Below are positions 34,903-43,892 of a stretch of DNA of 64,000 bases, piece by piece. Within the stretch, counting starts at the first letter, position 1. Each line of letters opens with the position of its first letter. Under the pieces are notes generated by a model. The model did not search any database, was not told where the DNA came from, and worked only from the letters and a program-made list of their open reading frames with translations. The position numbers and the translations under genes are program-made. Where the stretch lies: the NCBI RefSeq assembly GCF_010729895.1, contig NZ_AP022612.1, forward strand, positions 5,084,001-5,148,000. The letters are read 5' to 3'. Source of the stretch: Mycolicibacterium confluentis (GTDB lineage: Bacteria > Actinomycetota > Actinomycetes > Mycobacteriales > Mycobacteriaceae).

Positions 34903-35751
34903 ATGTTCGATCTGGTGGAACATCCAGACGGCGAAAGAGTCGACGCCAGCAATCTGACCGGGGTTTCCGAGACCGCGTTGCTGACGCTCTACGGCCGCGC
35001 CTATCAGGCCGGGCACCCGAAGGCGATCCTCAGCGACCCGATGGCGATCAAGCTTGCCGACTCGATCGAGTTCGACTTCGAAAAGTTCGGGCGCAAGGGC
35101 CAGGAGATGGCGTTGCGATCGCTGGCGTTCGACAAGGCGGCGTCGCAGTATCTGAGGGCCCATCCCAAGGCCACGGTCGTCGCACTCGCCGAGGGTCTGC
35201 AGACCAGCTTCTGGCGACTGTCCAGTGCACTGCCGGACAGCCAGTTTCAATGGCTGACAATCGATTTCGAACCGATCATCAAACTCCGTGAGCGGCTTCT
35301 GCCGTCCTCACCCAGAATTCACACCCTGGCCCAGTCCGCGCTGGACTACTCCTGGATGGACCAGGTCGACACCAGCGAGGGCGTCTTCATCACCGCGGAG
35401 GGCCTGCTGATGTATCTGCAGCCCGAGGAGTCGATGGGGCTGATCACCGAATGCGCGCGCCGGTTCCCCGGTGGTCAGATGATCTTCGACCTGCCACCCG
35501 TCATGGTGAAGAAGTTCGCGCCGAAAGGCGTGCGATCCACGCGCCGTTACCGCGTGCCGCCCATGCCGTTCAGCCTCAAGCCTTCCGAGCTTGCGGACCT
35601 TGCGAACACCGTTCCGGGCATCCGCGCGGTGCACGACCTGCCGATGCCGGCCGGCCGGGGCTTCCTGTTCGAGAAGGTGTTCCCCGCGTTCTGGCAGCTG
35701 AAGCTGACCAAGCAGTACCGCGGGGCCTACACGCTGCTCGAATTCGGCTGA
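34903..35751 (+). CDS. Class I methyltransferase, LCMT/PPM-like family
   Basis: A 282-residue SAM-dependent methyltransferase of the leucine carboxyl methyltransferase-like family abundant in mycobacteria. Visible landmarks are ILSDPMAIKLAD, VVALAEGLQTSFWRL (SAM motif; the usual Gly-Cys-Gly is EGL here), the acidic TIDFEPII and the catalytic-side EGLLMYL. The ATG at 34903 fits the family N-terminus, but its ribosome-binding site is weak and a start up to 24 codons earlier is possible. The substrate is unknown; it may O-methylate the P450 product. Confidence 0.82.
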   Translation: MFDLVEHPDGERVDASNLTGVSETALLTLYGRAYQAGHPKAILSDPMAIKLADSIEFDFEKFGRKGQEMALRSLAFDKAASQYLRAHPKATVVALAEGLQTSFWRLSSALPDSQFQWLTIDFEPIIKLRERLLPSSPRIHTLAQSALDYSWMDQVDTSEGVFITAEGLLMYLQPEESMGLITECARRFPGGQMIFDLPPVMVKKFAPKGVRSTRRYRVPPMPFSLKPSELADLANTVPGIRAVHDLPMPAGRGFLFEKVFPAFWQLKLTKQYRGAYTLLEFG

Positions 35752-35773
35752 GCGCTGCCGAGACGCAGGCCGA

Positions 35774-36190
35774 TCAGAACGGCGTGCTGTTGGACTGCCA
35801 CTTGGCCTCCTCAGGCCGCGGGCCGTAGCGACGCGCATAGTCGTCATGCAGTCGAGCCTGCTTCTGCCGGTTCACCGCGTCGATCAGACGCGGGTCGAGG
35901 CCGTGCTGGGCCAGACGGTGCCTACGCCACACCTTGTTCAACGCCAGCGCCATCAGGAGCGCCCAGATGTAGATCGGCACGGTCATCTCGATGTGCACGT
36001 AGAGGGATGCGGGAAGCAACCAGAACGGGGCGAGCACGAACAGCGGGGGGATCGCCATGCGGATCACGTGCCGTCGAACCGCACCGTCACCGGTGATGTC
36101 CTTGGCGACCCACTCGCGCATGCTGTCGGGAAGGCGCTTCCCATACGAATAGGCGATGTACTGCCAGAGGTTGGGTTTGGCCGCGGCCAT
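35774..36190 (-). CDS. DUF5313-like membrane protein
   Basis: A 138-residue protein with an amphipathic N-terminus (PNLWQYIAYSYGKRLPDSMREWV), two transmembrane helices at about 46-63 and 70-86, and a basic C-terminus. The opening pattern resembles the mycobacterial DUF5313 family, of unknown function. It ends 22 bases from the convergent methyltransferase stop and follows the MarR gene by 26 bases, so it may be transcribed with it. Confidence 0.75.
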   Translation of the reverse strand: MAAAKPNLWQYIAYSYGKRLPDSMREWVAKDITGDGAVRRHVIRMAIPPLFVLAPFWLLPASLYVHIEMTVPIYIWALLMALALNKVWRRHRLAQHGLDPRLIDAVNRQKQARLHDDYARRYGPRPEEAKWQSNSTPF

Positions 36191-36216
36191 GATCGCTCCT
36201 ACGGGTCGTTGGTGGT

Positions 36217-36705
36217 TCAGGTCTGCAGTGCGCCGGCCGACAATGCGGCGACGTTGATTCGGGTCAGCACTTCACGCAAGTGCGCAAGCTCGGACAGGTC
36301 GACACCCAGTCGCTCGACAACCGCGGGCGGGATCTCGAGTGCGCGAGTGCGCAGGGCCATGCCCGCATCGGTGAGCCTGACATCGACGGCGCGTTCGTCG
36401 GTGACGCTGCGGGTCCGGGTGATGAGGCCCAGCCCCTCGAGCCGTTTGAGCATGGGCGACAGTGTTGCGGAGTCAAGCTGCAGCGCGTCGGCGATCTGCT
36501 TGACGGCCATCGGCGGCTTGTCCGCTCCCGCACCCTTCTGGTGATCCCAGAGTGCGAGCATCACCAGGTACTGCGGATGGGTCAGCCCGAGTGGTTCGAG
36601 CAGCGGCCGGTAGACCGCGAGCACCGCCCGGTTGGTGACCGCAAGCGCGAAGCAGACCTGCTGCTCAAGCGCGAGGGGGTCGAGGTCCTGGACGGTGGTC
36701 ACCAC
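36217..36705 (-). CDS. MarR-family regulator, OhrR-like
   Basis: A 162-residue winged-helix regulator beginning at GTG 36705. The N-terminal LEQQVCFAL places a Cys at position 18, at the peroxide-sensing Cys position of OhrR. LEPLGLTHPQYLVMLALW and the wing TRTRSVTDERAVDVRLT are typical of that group. No ohr gene is adjacent; likely targets are itself and the DUF5313-like gene. The upstream palindrome at 36725 is a candidate operator. Confidence 0.85.
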   Translation of the reverse strand: MVTTVQDLDPLALEQQVCFALAVTNRAVLAVYRPLLEPLGLTHPQYLVMLALWDHQKGAGADKPPMAVKQIADALQLDSATLSPMLKRLEGLGLITRTRSVTDERAVDVRLTDAGMALRTRALEIPPAVVERLGVDLSELAHLREVLTRINVAALSAGALQT

Positions 36706-36724
36706 TCCATTGTGCGCTAATAGT

Positions 36725-36734
36725 TAGTGCACTA
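36725..36734. promoter_or_regulatory. Candidate MarR operator
   Basis: TAGTGCACTA is a perfect 10-base palindrome 20 bases upstream of the MarR start, within GCTAATAGTTAGTGCACTAG. Position and symmetry suggest autoregulation. Confidence 0.55.
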
Positions 36735-36805
36735 GCAATGTCTGACTGGTCACATGCGGCTGATCTGCGACGCCGTTCCCTGGACCGACCGCGCCACGAG
36801 GAAAT

Positions 36806-37213
36806 CTAGTCGATGACCGCAACTGCCTCGACCTCGACGAGCAGATCGGGTTCGGCCAGCGCGGCCACTCCGATCCCCGTCAGCGGAGGCGCCGTCGTGA
36901 TGCCCAGTCGCGCAGACGCCCGCGCCACCCCTTCGACCCACTGAGACATCTTCTCCGGTGCCCACTCCACGAAGTAGGCAGTCAGTTTCGTGACGTCGTC
37001 GAACGAGGCGCCCGCCGCGGCCAGCGCCGTCGCCAGATTCTCGTAGCACTGCTCGACCTGCGCGGCCAGATCACCTTCACCGACCCGCTCACCCTCGGCC
37101 GTCCGGGCGACCTGTCCTGCGACGAACACCAACTTCGTTCCGGTGGCCACCGCCACCTGGCGGTAGATGTCGTGTTGGGGCAGCCCGTCGGGGTTCAGCA
37201 GTGTGATCGGCAT
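36806..37213 (-). CDS. Rid-family (YjgF/YER057c/UK114) protein
   Basis: A 135-residue Rid protein with a strong GAAGGAG ribosome-binding site. The fold pattern (VFVAGQVARTAEGE, KLTAYFVEWAPEK, LLVEVEAVAVI) is clear. The Arg that deaminates imines in true RidA is absent: the expected ARS/ART stretch reads APPLTG. It is therefore more likely one of the Rid1-7 type paralogues with another ligand or reaction. It stands alone on the minus strand. Confidence 0.88.
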   Translation of the reverse strand: MPITLLNPDGLPQHDIYRQVAVATGTKLVFVAGQVARTAEGERVGEGDLAAQVEQCYENLATALAAAGASFDDVTKLTAYFVEWAPEKMSQWVEGVARASARLGITTAPPLTGIGVAALAEPDLLVEVEAVAVID

Positions 37214-37512
37214 ACCTTCTCCTTCGTGTGGACGTCTCCGGCGAAGCGCAGGCGCATTCCGGTCGAGACCAGTAAACGCGAAGCGGTCCCACTCCCCGCG
37301 GAGTGAGCCCGGCGCACGCGGCAGTCCGCGGCCCTCACTGACTTCACTCAGTTTCACTCTTTCCTTAGCGCAGGTGCCGGGATAGCGTGCTCAGCGAGCA
37401 GAGATGTCTGCGTCCAGGCGTAGTCACTCGACATGTCGAGCCGTTCACGGCATCGAGGGTCAACGTTCCCGGCGCATGTGAACTGATTCAAGTCACTCAA
37501 GGGAGGGTGAGA

Positions 37513-38256
37513 GTGCAGATCGTCGAGCAGGTGCAGGACCGGCCCAAGGCGGGAAACATCAAAGCGCAGTGGGTCAGCCTGTGGACCGGACCCGCAGTGG
37601 GGGCTGTTCTGGTGATCGCGATGCTGGCCTTCCCAGGGTTCTGGCCGCCGATGTCGCCGACGATGTCGGCCGACGAGGTCGCGTCGTTCTATGCCGAACA
37701 CACGGCCTGGATGCGCTTTTCCCAGGTGACCTTCAACCTGTGTGGGGTCATGGTGCTGCCGTTCTTCATGGTGATCGCGGTCCAGATGAAACGCATGAAG
37801 CAGACCCACGTCTTCGCCTACTGCTACCTGACAGCCGTCGTCAGCGGCGTCACCATCTTCGCGCTGTCGAACATCCTGTTTCTGGTGGCGGCATTCCGGC
37901 CAGACCGCAGTCCCGAGTTGGTGATGCTGCTCAACGATCTGGCGTGGATCGTGTTGATCGCACCGATCGGGATGGTGGTCAGCCAGTTCGTGGTGCTGGC
38001 GTTGGCCGTCTACTTCGATGACGGCCCGGATCCGGTGTTCCCCCGGTGGGTGGGCCACTATTCGTTGGCCACCGCCGTGGCGATGGTTCCCGCAGCAGGT
38101 GCCGCTGTCTTCCACACCGGACCGCTGGCCTGGGATGGACTCCTGTCGTTCTGGGTGCGCAACGGCGCGTTCGCGGCGTTCGTGGTGGTGATGTTCTTCG
38201 TGCTGCGCCGAGCGGTGCTTCGCCAGGCCGTCGACGAGGGCGTGGTGGCCCCATGA
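37513..38256 (+). CDS. Multi-pass membrane protein, first of a duplicated pair
   Basis: A 247-residue integral membrane protein with about six hydrophobic segments. The GTG at 37513 has GGGAGG six bases upstream. The motif AAFRPDRSPELVMLLNDL and the segment TGPLAWDG recur in the next gene, so the two arose by duplication. No known family is certain. It opens an operon with cytochrome oxidase subunit III- and IV-like genes, suggesting a membrane redox complex. The 299 bases upstream (37214-37512) show no gene. Confidence 0.78.
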   Translation: MQIVEQVQDRPKAGNIKAQWVSLWTGPAVGAVLVIAMLAFPGFWPPMSPTMSADEVASFYAEHTAWMRFSQVTFNLCGVMVLPFFMVIAVQMKRMKQTHVFAYCYLTAVVSGVTIFALSNILFLVAAFRPDRSPELVMLLNDLAWIVLIAPIGMVVSQFVVLALAVYFDDGPDPVFPRWVGHYSLATAVAMVPAAGAAVFHTGPLAWDGLLSFWVRNGAFAAFVVVMFFVLRRAVLRQAVDEGVVAP

Positions 38257-39002
38257 GCACCCTGACCCCGGACCGGCCGAGCACAGAGGTCACCCGCCCG
38301 GGCGGGGGCAAGCCCGACGTCCGCTTCATGACGTGGTTCTTCCCGATCTGGTACGGCGTCTTCGGCGTGATCATCTGCCTGCTGGCCAGGGTCACTCCCC
38401 CTCCGCGACCGGATGTGACCGCGGCCGACAAGGTCGCGTTCTTCACGCAGCACGGGCTGACCATTCAGATCGGCTTCTCGCTGCTGCTGATCCTGCTCGG
38501 CGGCGCGGCGTGGACCAACGGCCTTGTGGCGTACCAGATCAAGCGGATGTCGGTGGGCTCGGTGTTCGCCTACGGCTACATCGGCGGCATGGGAGTCGGG
38601 GCGCTGCCCGGATTCCTCCTCGTGGCGGTGTGCTTCCTGACCGCCGCGTTCCGCCCAGACCGGGACCCCGAACTCATCAGCCTGCTCTATGACCTGGGCA
38701 TGCTGTCGTACAACGGTTCGTTGGGCTGCTTCACGGCGGCGTATCTGGTCTTCGCGATCGCGATCCTCTACGACAAGAACGGGATCTTCCCGAAATGGTT
38801 TGCGTACGTGACTGTCTGGCAGATCATCACCGAGGTCATCGCCACCCAGATGTTCGTCTTCAAGGCCGGACCGTTTGCGTGGAACGGTTCCATCGCTTTC
38901 TGGTGGTCGGTGGTGGTGTTCTCGGTCTGGTTGGGAGCGTTGATCATCCTGCTCAGACAGGCCGCCGAGCGGCAGAGCGCCGACGAACCGGCGGTGGGAT
39001 GA
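38253..39002 (+). CDS. Multi-pass membrane protein, second of a duplicated pair
   Basis: A 249-residue membrane protein overlapping its paralogue by ATGA. It has about six transmembrane helices, a Pro-rich cytoplasmic N-terminus, AAFRPDRDPELISLLYDL in a loop and AGPFAWNG before the last helix, matching the upstream protein. No His pattern for heme is obvious. It is followed by the subunit III-like gene after four bases, so the products probably share a complex or pathway. Confidence 0.78.
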   Translation: MSTLTPDRPSTEVTRPGGGKPDVRFMTWFFPIWYGVFGVIICLLARVTPPPRPDVTAADKVAFFTQHGLTIQIGFSLLLILLGGAAWTNGLVAYQIKRMSVGSVFAYGYIGGMGVGALPGFLLVAVCFLTAAFRPDRDPELISLLYDLGMLSYNGSLGCFTAAYLVFAIAILYDKNGIFPKWFAYVTVWQIITEVIATQMFVFKAGPFAWNGSIAFWWSVVVFSVWLGALIILLRQAAERQSADEPAVG

Positions 39003-39006
39003 CTCC

Positions 39007-39624
39007 ATGAAGGAAGAGCTCTCAGTGGGGTCCTCTGACGTCCTGCCCGCCACACCGGACACCGATCCGACGCATGCGCGCAGTCACCTGCCCGGCGACG
39101 GAGACATGTGGGTGATGGTCCTCGGTGACCTGATCATCTTCGCCGGGTACTTCGTCGTCTTCATGATCTACCGCGCGATGAATCCCGGCGAATTCCTGCA
39201 GGCGCAGCAGCATCTCGCGATCAACCTCGGCGTGCTCAACACCGTGATCCTGCTGACCAGTTCATGGTTCGTCGCCCGGGCCGTACTCGCGACCCGCGGC
39301 GGCCAACACGCGCAGGCGGTGCGGTTGATCTACGCCGGAGGGTTCCTCGGCCTGCTGTTCATGATCGTCAAGGGCTACGAGTGGTACGCCAAGATCGCTG
39401 CCGGCCACACCAACGCCGAGACGTTCTACTCGTTCTACTACGTGATCACCGGCGTGCATCTGGTGCATGTGTTGATCGGGCTCATCGTGCTGGGTGCCCT
39501 GGTGCGTGAACTCCACAACCCCTCGCGCCGTCGAGCATCCATGGTGGAGTCCGGCGCAATCTACTGGCACATGGTCGATCTGCTCTGGGTGCTGATCTTC
39601 GCCCTGCTGTATGTGATGAGGTGA
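39007..39624 (+). CDS. Cytochrome c oxidase subunit III-like protein (NorE/CoxC type)
   Basis: A 205-residue membrane protein with five transmembrane helices. The conserved heme-copper oxidase subunit III segments are MWVMVLGDLIIFAGYFVVF, YYVITGVHLVHVLIG and the closing IYWHMVDLLWVLIFALLYV. The true respiratory subunit III of mycobacteria (CtaE) lies beside the bc1 genes, which are not here. This is therefore a secondary copy like NorE, often linked to oxygenases or NO metabolism. Confidence 0.88.
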   Translation: MKEELSVGSSDVLPATPDTDPTHARSHLPGDGDMWVMVLGDLIIFAGYFVVFMIYRAMNPGEFLQAQQHLAINLGVLNTVILLTSSWFVARAVLATRGGQHAQAVRLIYAGGFLGLLFMIVKGYEWYAKIAAGHTNAETFYSFYYVITGVHLVHVLIGLIVLGALVRELHNPSRRRASMVESGAIYWHMVDLLWVLIFALLYVMR

Positions 39625-39625
39625 C

Positions 39626-39922
39626 ATGACCGACACGACAACTCCTGTCCGTCCGGACTCCGCGCGGACCATGACCTGGGTGTGGCTGGCTCTCACAGTG
39701 ATCACGGTGGGTTCGTGGTGGCTGGCCCCCGCCAACGCAGAGGGCACGGTGCAGGCCAGCACACCGATCACAGCTCTGGTCCTGGCTCTCGCGTTCATCA
39801 AGGGCCGCCTGATCATCCGTCACTTCATGGAGGTGCGCACCGCACCCAAGTGGCTCAAACTGGCGACCGATGCCTGGTTGGCGACGTTGGTGGTCGCGGT
39901 CTTCGTGATCTACCTCGTCTGA
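39626..39922 (+). CDS. Cytochrome c oxidase subunit IV-like protein (CoxD/NorF type)
   Basis: A 98-residue protein with three hydrophobic helices in the prokaryotic cytochrome oxidase subunit IV pattern (TPITALVLALAFIKGRLIIRHFMEVR). It starts two bases after the subunit III-like gene. The pairing of III- and IV-like subunits without I or II matches NorE-NorF-type accessory modules. Confidence 0.85.
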   Translation: MTDTTTPVRPDSARTMTWVWLALTVITVGSWWLAPANAEGTVQASTPITALVLALAFIKGRLIIRHFMEVRTAPKWLKLATDAWLATLVVAVFVIYLV

Positions 39923-39964
39923 GGGCTGCCCTGACACCGTGATCTGATTTTGTAAAGTGGCCGG

Positions 39965-40783
39965 ATGGCCATGCCGACCGCCAAGGTCCACCCGGTGAAC
40001 ACACCGCTGGGGCGCTTCGGCGTCGAGACCCTGGTGGACAGTCCCGACCCCTTCATGGCATTGATGCCCATGGCCGGCCTGACGAACCCGCTGACCGGTC
40101 GACCCACGCTGGGACCCCTGGCGGTTCTCGTCGACTATGTCGCCGGGATGGTGAACCACCACCGACGGGCGCCGAACGAATGGACGGTGTCGAGCGAACT
40201 CGCGATGGAACTCACGGCGGATGCTCACGCGATCATCACCGCCGCGCCGGATGTGCCGGTGCTCGGCACGGCACATCCATTCGGCGCCAAGGGCGCCAGC
40301 TCGTTGGGGGTCTGCGAACTCACGCACGGCGGCACCGTCATCGGTTCCGGATCGGTCCGGTCGGTGCACATCGCCCGCCCAGAGGTGTTCGACGATCCCC
40401 ACGCCGAACGAGCCGTCGACGATCGCCCCAGGCCGACCGACATCAGCGAGATCATGACCGTACGCGGCGTCGCTGGTGAACGGGCGGTGCTCCATCAGGC
40501 GCCGAACTCCGCGCTCAACAACGACATGGGCGTGGTGCATGGCGGGGTGGCGTCCACGGGGCTGGAACTGGTGGCGTCAGCGGCGTTGAACACCAACCGC
40601 GAACAACCCCTCACGACAGCCTCGCTTCGGGTGAACTTCATCCGGCAGCTGAAATGCGGCGACGACTCCCGCTACGTGGGCACGCTGGTACGTGCGGGCC
40701 GCCGCAGTGGCGTGGCGGATGCCGAGGCGATCAGCGCCGACGGTTCTGTGGCGTTGACGGCACGCCTCACCGCGTACTGCTGA
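39965..40783 (+). CDS. Two-domain hot-dog thioesterase-like protein
   Basis: A 272-residue protein with two hot-dog halves: residues 1-135 and 150-272. The second has the PaaI-type motif NNDMGVVHGGVASTGLELVASAAL. Such proteins hydrolyse acyl-CoA esters or dehydrate hydroxyacyl-CoA. It stands 42 bases after the oxidase-like operon and may have its own promoter. Confidence 0.85.
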   Translation: MAMPTAKVHPVNTPLGRFGVETLVDSPDPFMALMPMAGLTNPLTGRPTLGPLAVLVDYVAGMVNHHRRAPNEWTVSSELAMELTADAHAIITAAPDVPVLGTAHPFGAKGASSLGVCELTHGGTVIGSGSVRSVHIARPEVFDDPHAERAVDDRPRPTDISEIMTVRGVAGERAVLHQAPNSALNNDMGVVHGGVASTGLELVASAALNTNREQPLTTASLRVNFIRQLKCGDDSRYVGTLVRAGRRSGVADAEAISADGSVALTARLTAYC

Positions 40784-41211
40784 GCACAGATTCGCGTGCC
40801 GCACGATCGGACGGTTCGCGCGGCGACACCCGCACCACGCCCCCCTTGCTCGGCTCGTAGGCCACACCGCGGAACGTGGGGGCTCATCCGGGCTCGATGT
40901 CGTCATCATCTGGTAGGTCGAGAGGATCGTGCGCACACCGACATCGCGAGCACCCGTACGTGGGTCGACTGCACTCGCCACAGCGGGTGTCCACGTTCGA
41001 CGAGGTTGAACTGGTGGCCCTGATGACCCACGACCCCGCACGTGCTGAGGTCTTCATCCGCCGCACCGCTGGAGGGCACGGCGTCCACATCGCGATCGCA
41101 TTGGAGGTCTGCGTTGGCGCGGACCTGACCGAGCCGATTGAAGCTGGCCGGTAGCGAGGTTGGCCGTCAGCATCGATGACTGCGTCCGTGCAATCGACGA
41201 ACGTATCCGTC
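40784..41211. other. 428-base region with no supported gene
   Basis: Between the thioesterase-like gene and the secreted hydrolase. The short frames on both strands have no good start, no ribosome-binding site and no recognised domain. One plus-strand stretch (40980-41152) encodes a protein-like run (FDEVELVALMTHDPARAEV) and may be a gene remnant, but it cannot be named. Confidence 0.5.
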
Positions 41212-42036
41212 ATGACCAGACGCCATCTCAAGACACTGTGCACCAGCGCCCTGGCGAGCGCTGTCGTCGCCGCCGGCACCCTGCTGACCGCAGGCACCGC
41301 ATCGGCCGCCCCACCGCTGCGGCCGACGATCGTGCTGGTGCACGGCGCCTGGGCCGATACCTCCAGTTGGGACGGTGAAGTCTCCGCGCTGCAGCATCAG
41401 GGTTACGACGTGCGCGCGATCGCCAACCCGTTGGAGAACCTCACCACCGACTCGCAGTACGTCGCATCATTCCTGAAGACGGTGACCGGGCCCGTCGTGC
41501 TGGTCGGGCACTCCTACGGCGGATCGGTGATCACCAACGCCGCTGCAACAGAACCGAACGTCAAGGCGCTGGTCTACGTCGACGCCGCGGCTCCCGACGT
41601 GGGTGAGACCAACGGTTCACTGAGCGGCGCGGATTCGGTGCTCAAGCAGAGGCCCGAGACCGAACTGTTCGACAAGCTCCCCTATCCCGGTGCCCCTGCG
41701 GGTGCGATGGATCTGTACCTGAAGAAGGACATCTTCCTGCAGCACTTCGCCAATGACCTACCCACCGACGTCGCAACCCGACTGTGGGCCACCCAGCGCA
41801 CCGCGTCCACGGCCGCCTTCGACACGCCGTCGAAATACGCTGCGTGGAAGACGATCCCGTCGTGGTACTTCATCAGCAGCGGGGATCAGATCATCACACC
41901 GGCCTCCGAGGAGGCCATGGCGAACAGGGCCCACTCCCACGTCACAATGTTCGACGGCGGTTCACATCTGACGCTCATCTCGCACCCCGATGCGGTCACC
42001 GCGGTGATCGAGCAGGCCGCAGAGTCGGTGTCGTGA
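41212..42036 (+). CDS. Secreted alpha/beta hydrolase
   Basis: A 274-residue hydrolase with a signal peptide (basic 1-7, hydrophobic 11-27, ASA cleavage near 32). The oxyanion segment is VLVHGAWAD, the nucleophile is Ser101 in GHSYGGS, and the catalytic His is probably that of GGSHLTLI or SHPD near the C-terminus. The ATG at 41212 gives a full signal peptide, while the ATG twelve codons upstream would bury it. Substrates of this RsbQ/EstX-like group are esters, otherwise unknown. It is convergent with the deacetylase-like gene, one base apart. Confidence 0.87.
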   Translation: MTRRHLKTLCTSALASAVVAAGTLLTAGTASAAPPLRPTIVLVHGAWADTSSWDGEVSALQHQGYDVRAIANPLENLTTDSQYVASFLKTVTGPVVLVGHSYGGSVITNAAATEPNVKALVYVDAAAPDVGETNGSLSGADSVLKQRPETELFDKLPYPGAPAGAMDLYLKKDIFLQHFANDLPTDVATRLWATQRTASTAAFDTPSKYAAWKTIPSWYFISSGDQIITPASEEAMANRAHSHVTMFDGGSHLTLISHPDAVTAVIEQAAESVS

Positions 42037-42037
42037 T

Positions 42038-42913
42038 TCAGCGTGGCACATCGGGCGGGGTGATGGACCGGGGCGAAAGACCCAGCGTACGAATGTGTTC
42101 GGCGATCGTGCCGAGGTTGGTGACCCACACGTCATCGTGATCGAGGACGTAGCGCATGAGGTCGTCGAGTTCGGCGGCACGCGAAGGCCGGCCGGTCAGG
42201 AACGGATGGTTGGTCAGCACCCAGCACCCACCGACCCGGCGCAGACCGTCGAACTCCACCTGCCACAGTTCGCGGGCCTTGCGGGGAGTCTCGATCAGCC
42301 CGCTGCCGGAGATGTCAGGCAGGTAGCAGTACTGCTCCCAGTCGTCGAGCGCCCACTGGATGGGGATCTCGACCAGAGACTCGGCGGCACCCGGAGTGAC
42401 GGCCAGTTCATAGGGGTGGTCGGCGTCCATCAGGCTGGAGTCGTAGAGGAAACCCCGTTCGGCCAGCAGTGCCGGGGTGCGCCACGACAGGTCCCACATC
42501 GGCGCGCGGTATCCGCTGGGCCGCACCCCGGCCACCTCAGCCAGGGCCTCCAGCCCCTTGTCGATCGCGGTGATCTCCTCCTCGAGCGTCAGCGCTGTCG
42601 GCTGCTCGTGCAGGTACCCGTGGTGCGCGATCTCATGGCCCGCCGCGACGATGCTGCGGATCGCCTCCGGATAGCGGTCCGCGGTGTGGCCCGGGACGAA
42701 GAACGTCGAGGGAATCTGATGACGCTCAAGCAGGTCCAGGATCCGCGGGATGCCCACCAGGGGGCCGTACGCCTGGTGGCTCATGACGCTCATCCGTGCG
42801 CCGACGGATTCTAGGGTTCCCTGCGGTCCCCAAAGTACCGCCGACTCGGCATCCACATCGAAGGTGAACGCCGCGGCGGCGGTTTTACCGTCCGGCCAAC
42901 GGATCTGGTTCAT
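42038..42913 (-). CDS. Polysaccharide-deacetylase-like (NodB/PuuE-type) hydrolase
   Basis: A 291-residue hydrolase with the NodB fold: FTFDVDAE (catalytic Asp and metal Asp), EIAHHGYLHEQP (His ligands) and GYRAPMWD. It has no signal peptide, so it is cytoplasmic. With a ureohydrolase and permease in the operon, it resembles the PuuE/allantoinase-type members that open small amide rings, rather than a cell-wall deacetylase. It shares one base with the agmatinase-like gene (TGATG). Confidence 0.85.
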   Translation of the reverse strand: MNQIRWPDGKTAAAAFTFDVDAESAVLWGPQGTLESVGARMSVMSHQAYGPLVGIPRILDLLERHQIPSTFFVPGHTADRYPEAIRSIVAAGHEIAHHGYLHEQPTALTLEEEITAIDKGLEALAEVAGVRPSGYRAPMWDLSWRTPALLAERGFLYDSSLMDADHPYELAVTPGAAESLVEIPIQWALDDWEQYCYLPDISGSGLIETPRKARELWQVEFDGLRRVGGCWVLTNHPFLTGRPSRAAELDDLMRYVLDHDDVWVTNLGTIAEHIRTLGLSPRSITPPDVPR

Positions 42914-43884
42914 CAGCCGACCATAATGCTGATGAGCTCGTAGGCGACGTTGGCCGCGGCGACGGCCGTGACTTCGGCGTGGTCGTAGGCCGGTGCCACT
43001 TCGACGACATCGGCGCCGACGATGTTCAACGTGCGCATGGCGCGCAGCACCGCAATCAATTCCCGGCTCGTCATGCCGCCGATCTCGGGCGTGCCCGTTC
43101 CGGGCGCGAACGCGGGGTCCAGGACGTCGATGTCGATGGAGACGTAGACGGGGTGATCGCCGACTCGCTCCAGCACTCGGTCGATCACCCCGTCGATGCC
43201 GATGCGGTCGATGTCGCGGCAGTGCACCACTGTGAAACCGAGGCCCGCGTCCTGCAGGAGGTCCGCCCGGTCATAGAGCGAACCCCTGATGCCGACGTGC
43301 GCGGACCTGCCCTTGACCAGCAGTCCCTGCTCCGAGGCGCGACGAAACGGTGTGCCGTGGGTGCAGGGCGCGCCGAAGTAGGTGTCCCACGTGTCCAGGT
43401 GCGCATCGAAGTGCACCAGTGCGACTGGGCCGTGCACCTCGTTGACGGCCTGCAGCGCAGGCAGCGCGATGGTGTGGTCGCCGCCGAGCATCACGATTCG
43501 CTGCTCGGGCCGGGTGATCAGACCCCGTACCCCATCACGGATCTCGTCGACCGCGGTACCGATGTCGAAGGGGTTGGCCGCGATGTCGCCGGCGTCGACC
43601 ACCTGGGCGGAGGCGAAGGGGGTCACGTCGAGGGCCGGGTGGTACGGCTTGAGCAGACGCGACGCCTGGCGGATCGCGGCGGGGCCGAAACGCGCGCCGG
43701 GACGATAGGTCACCCCGGAGTCGAAGGGCACCCCCACGACGGCGATGTCGTAGTCGGTCACCTCATGGCGCTGCGGCAGTCGCGCGAAAGTTCCCAGCCC
43801 CGCATAGCGCGGCACTGACTGCGCGTCGACCTGTCCCCAGACCCCGGGCGCCGTCTCCACATACGGTTGGCTGTGCACTGTCAT
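42913..43884 (-). CDS. Ureohydrolase, agmatinase family
   Basis: A 323-residue arginase/agmatinase-fold enzyme with the binuclear manganese motifs GGDHT, HFDAHLDTWD and SIDIDVLDP. It would release urea from a guanidino compound such as agmatine, guanidinobutyrate or guanidinopropionate; the sequence does not decide which. The ATG at 43884 is taken, though a GTG two codons later has better spacing to AAGG. It lies eight bases after the first SDR and is the fourth gene of the permease operon. Confidence 0.9.
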   Translation of the reverse strand: MTVHSQPYVETAPGVWGQVDAQSVPRYAGLGTFARLPQRHEVTDYDIAVVGVPFDSGVTYRPGARFGPAAIRQASRLLKPYHPALDVTPFASAQVVDAGDIAANPFDIGTAVDEIRDGVRGLITRPEQRIVMLGGDHTIALPALQAVNEVHGPVALVHFDAHLDTWDTYFGAPCTHGTPFRRASEQGLLVKGRSAHVGIRGSLYDRADLLQDAGLGFTVVHCRDIDRIGIDGVIDRVLERVGDHPVYVSIDIDVLDPAFAPGTGTPEIGGMTSRELIAVLRAMRTLNIVGADVVEVAPAYDHAEVTAVAAANVAYELISIMVG

Positions 43885-43892
43885 TCCTTCCG

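Noticed and set aside
40876..41154. Possible 92-residue protein in the gap before the secreted hydrolase
   Set aside because: No ribosome-binding site, low-complexity first half and no recognised domain; at most a remnant.
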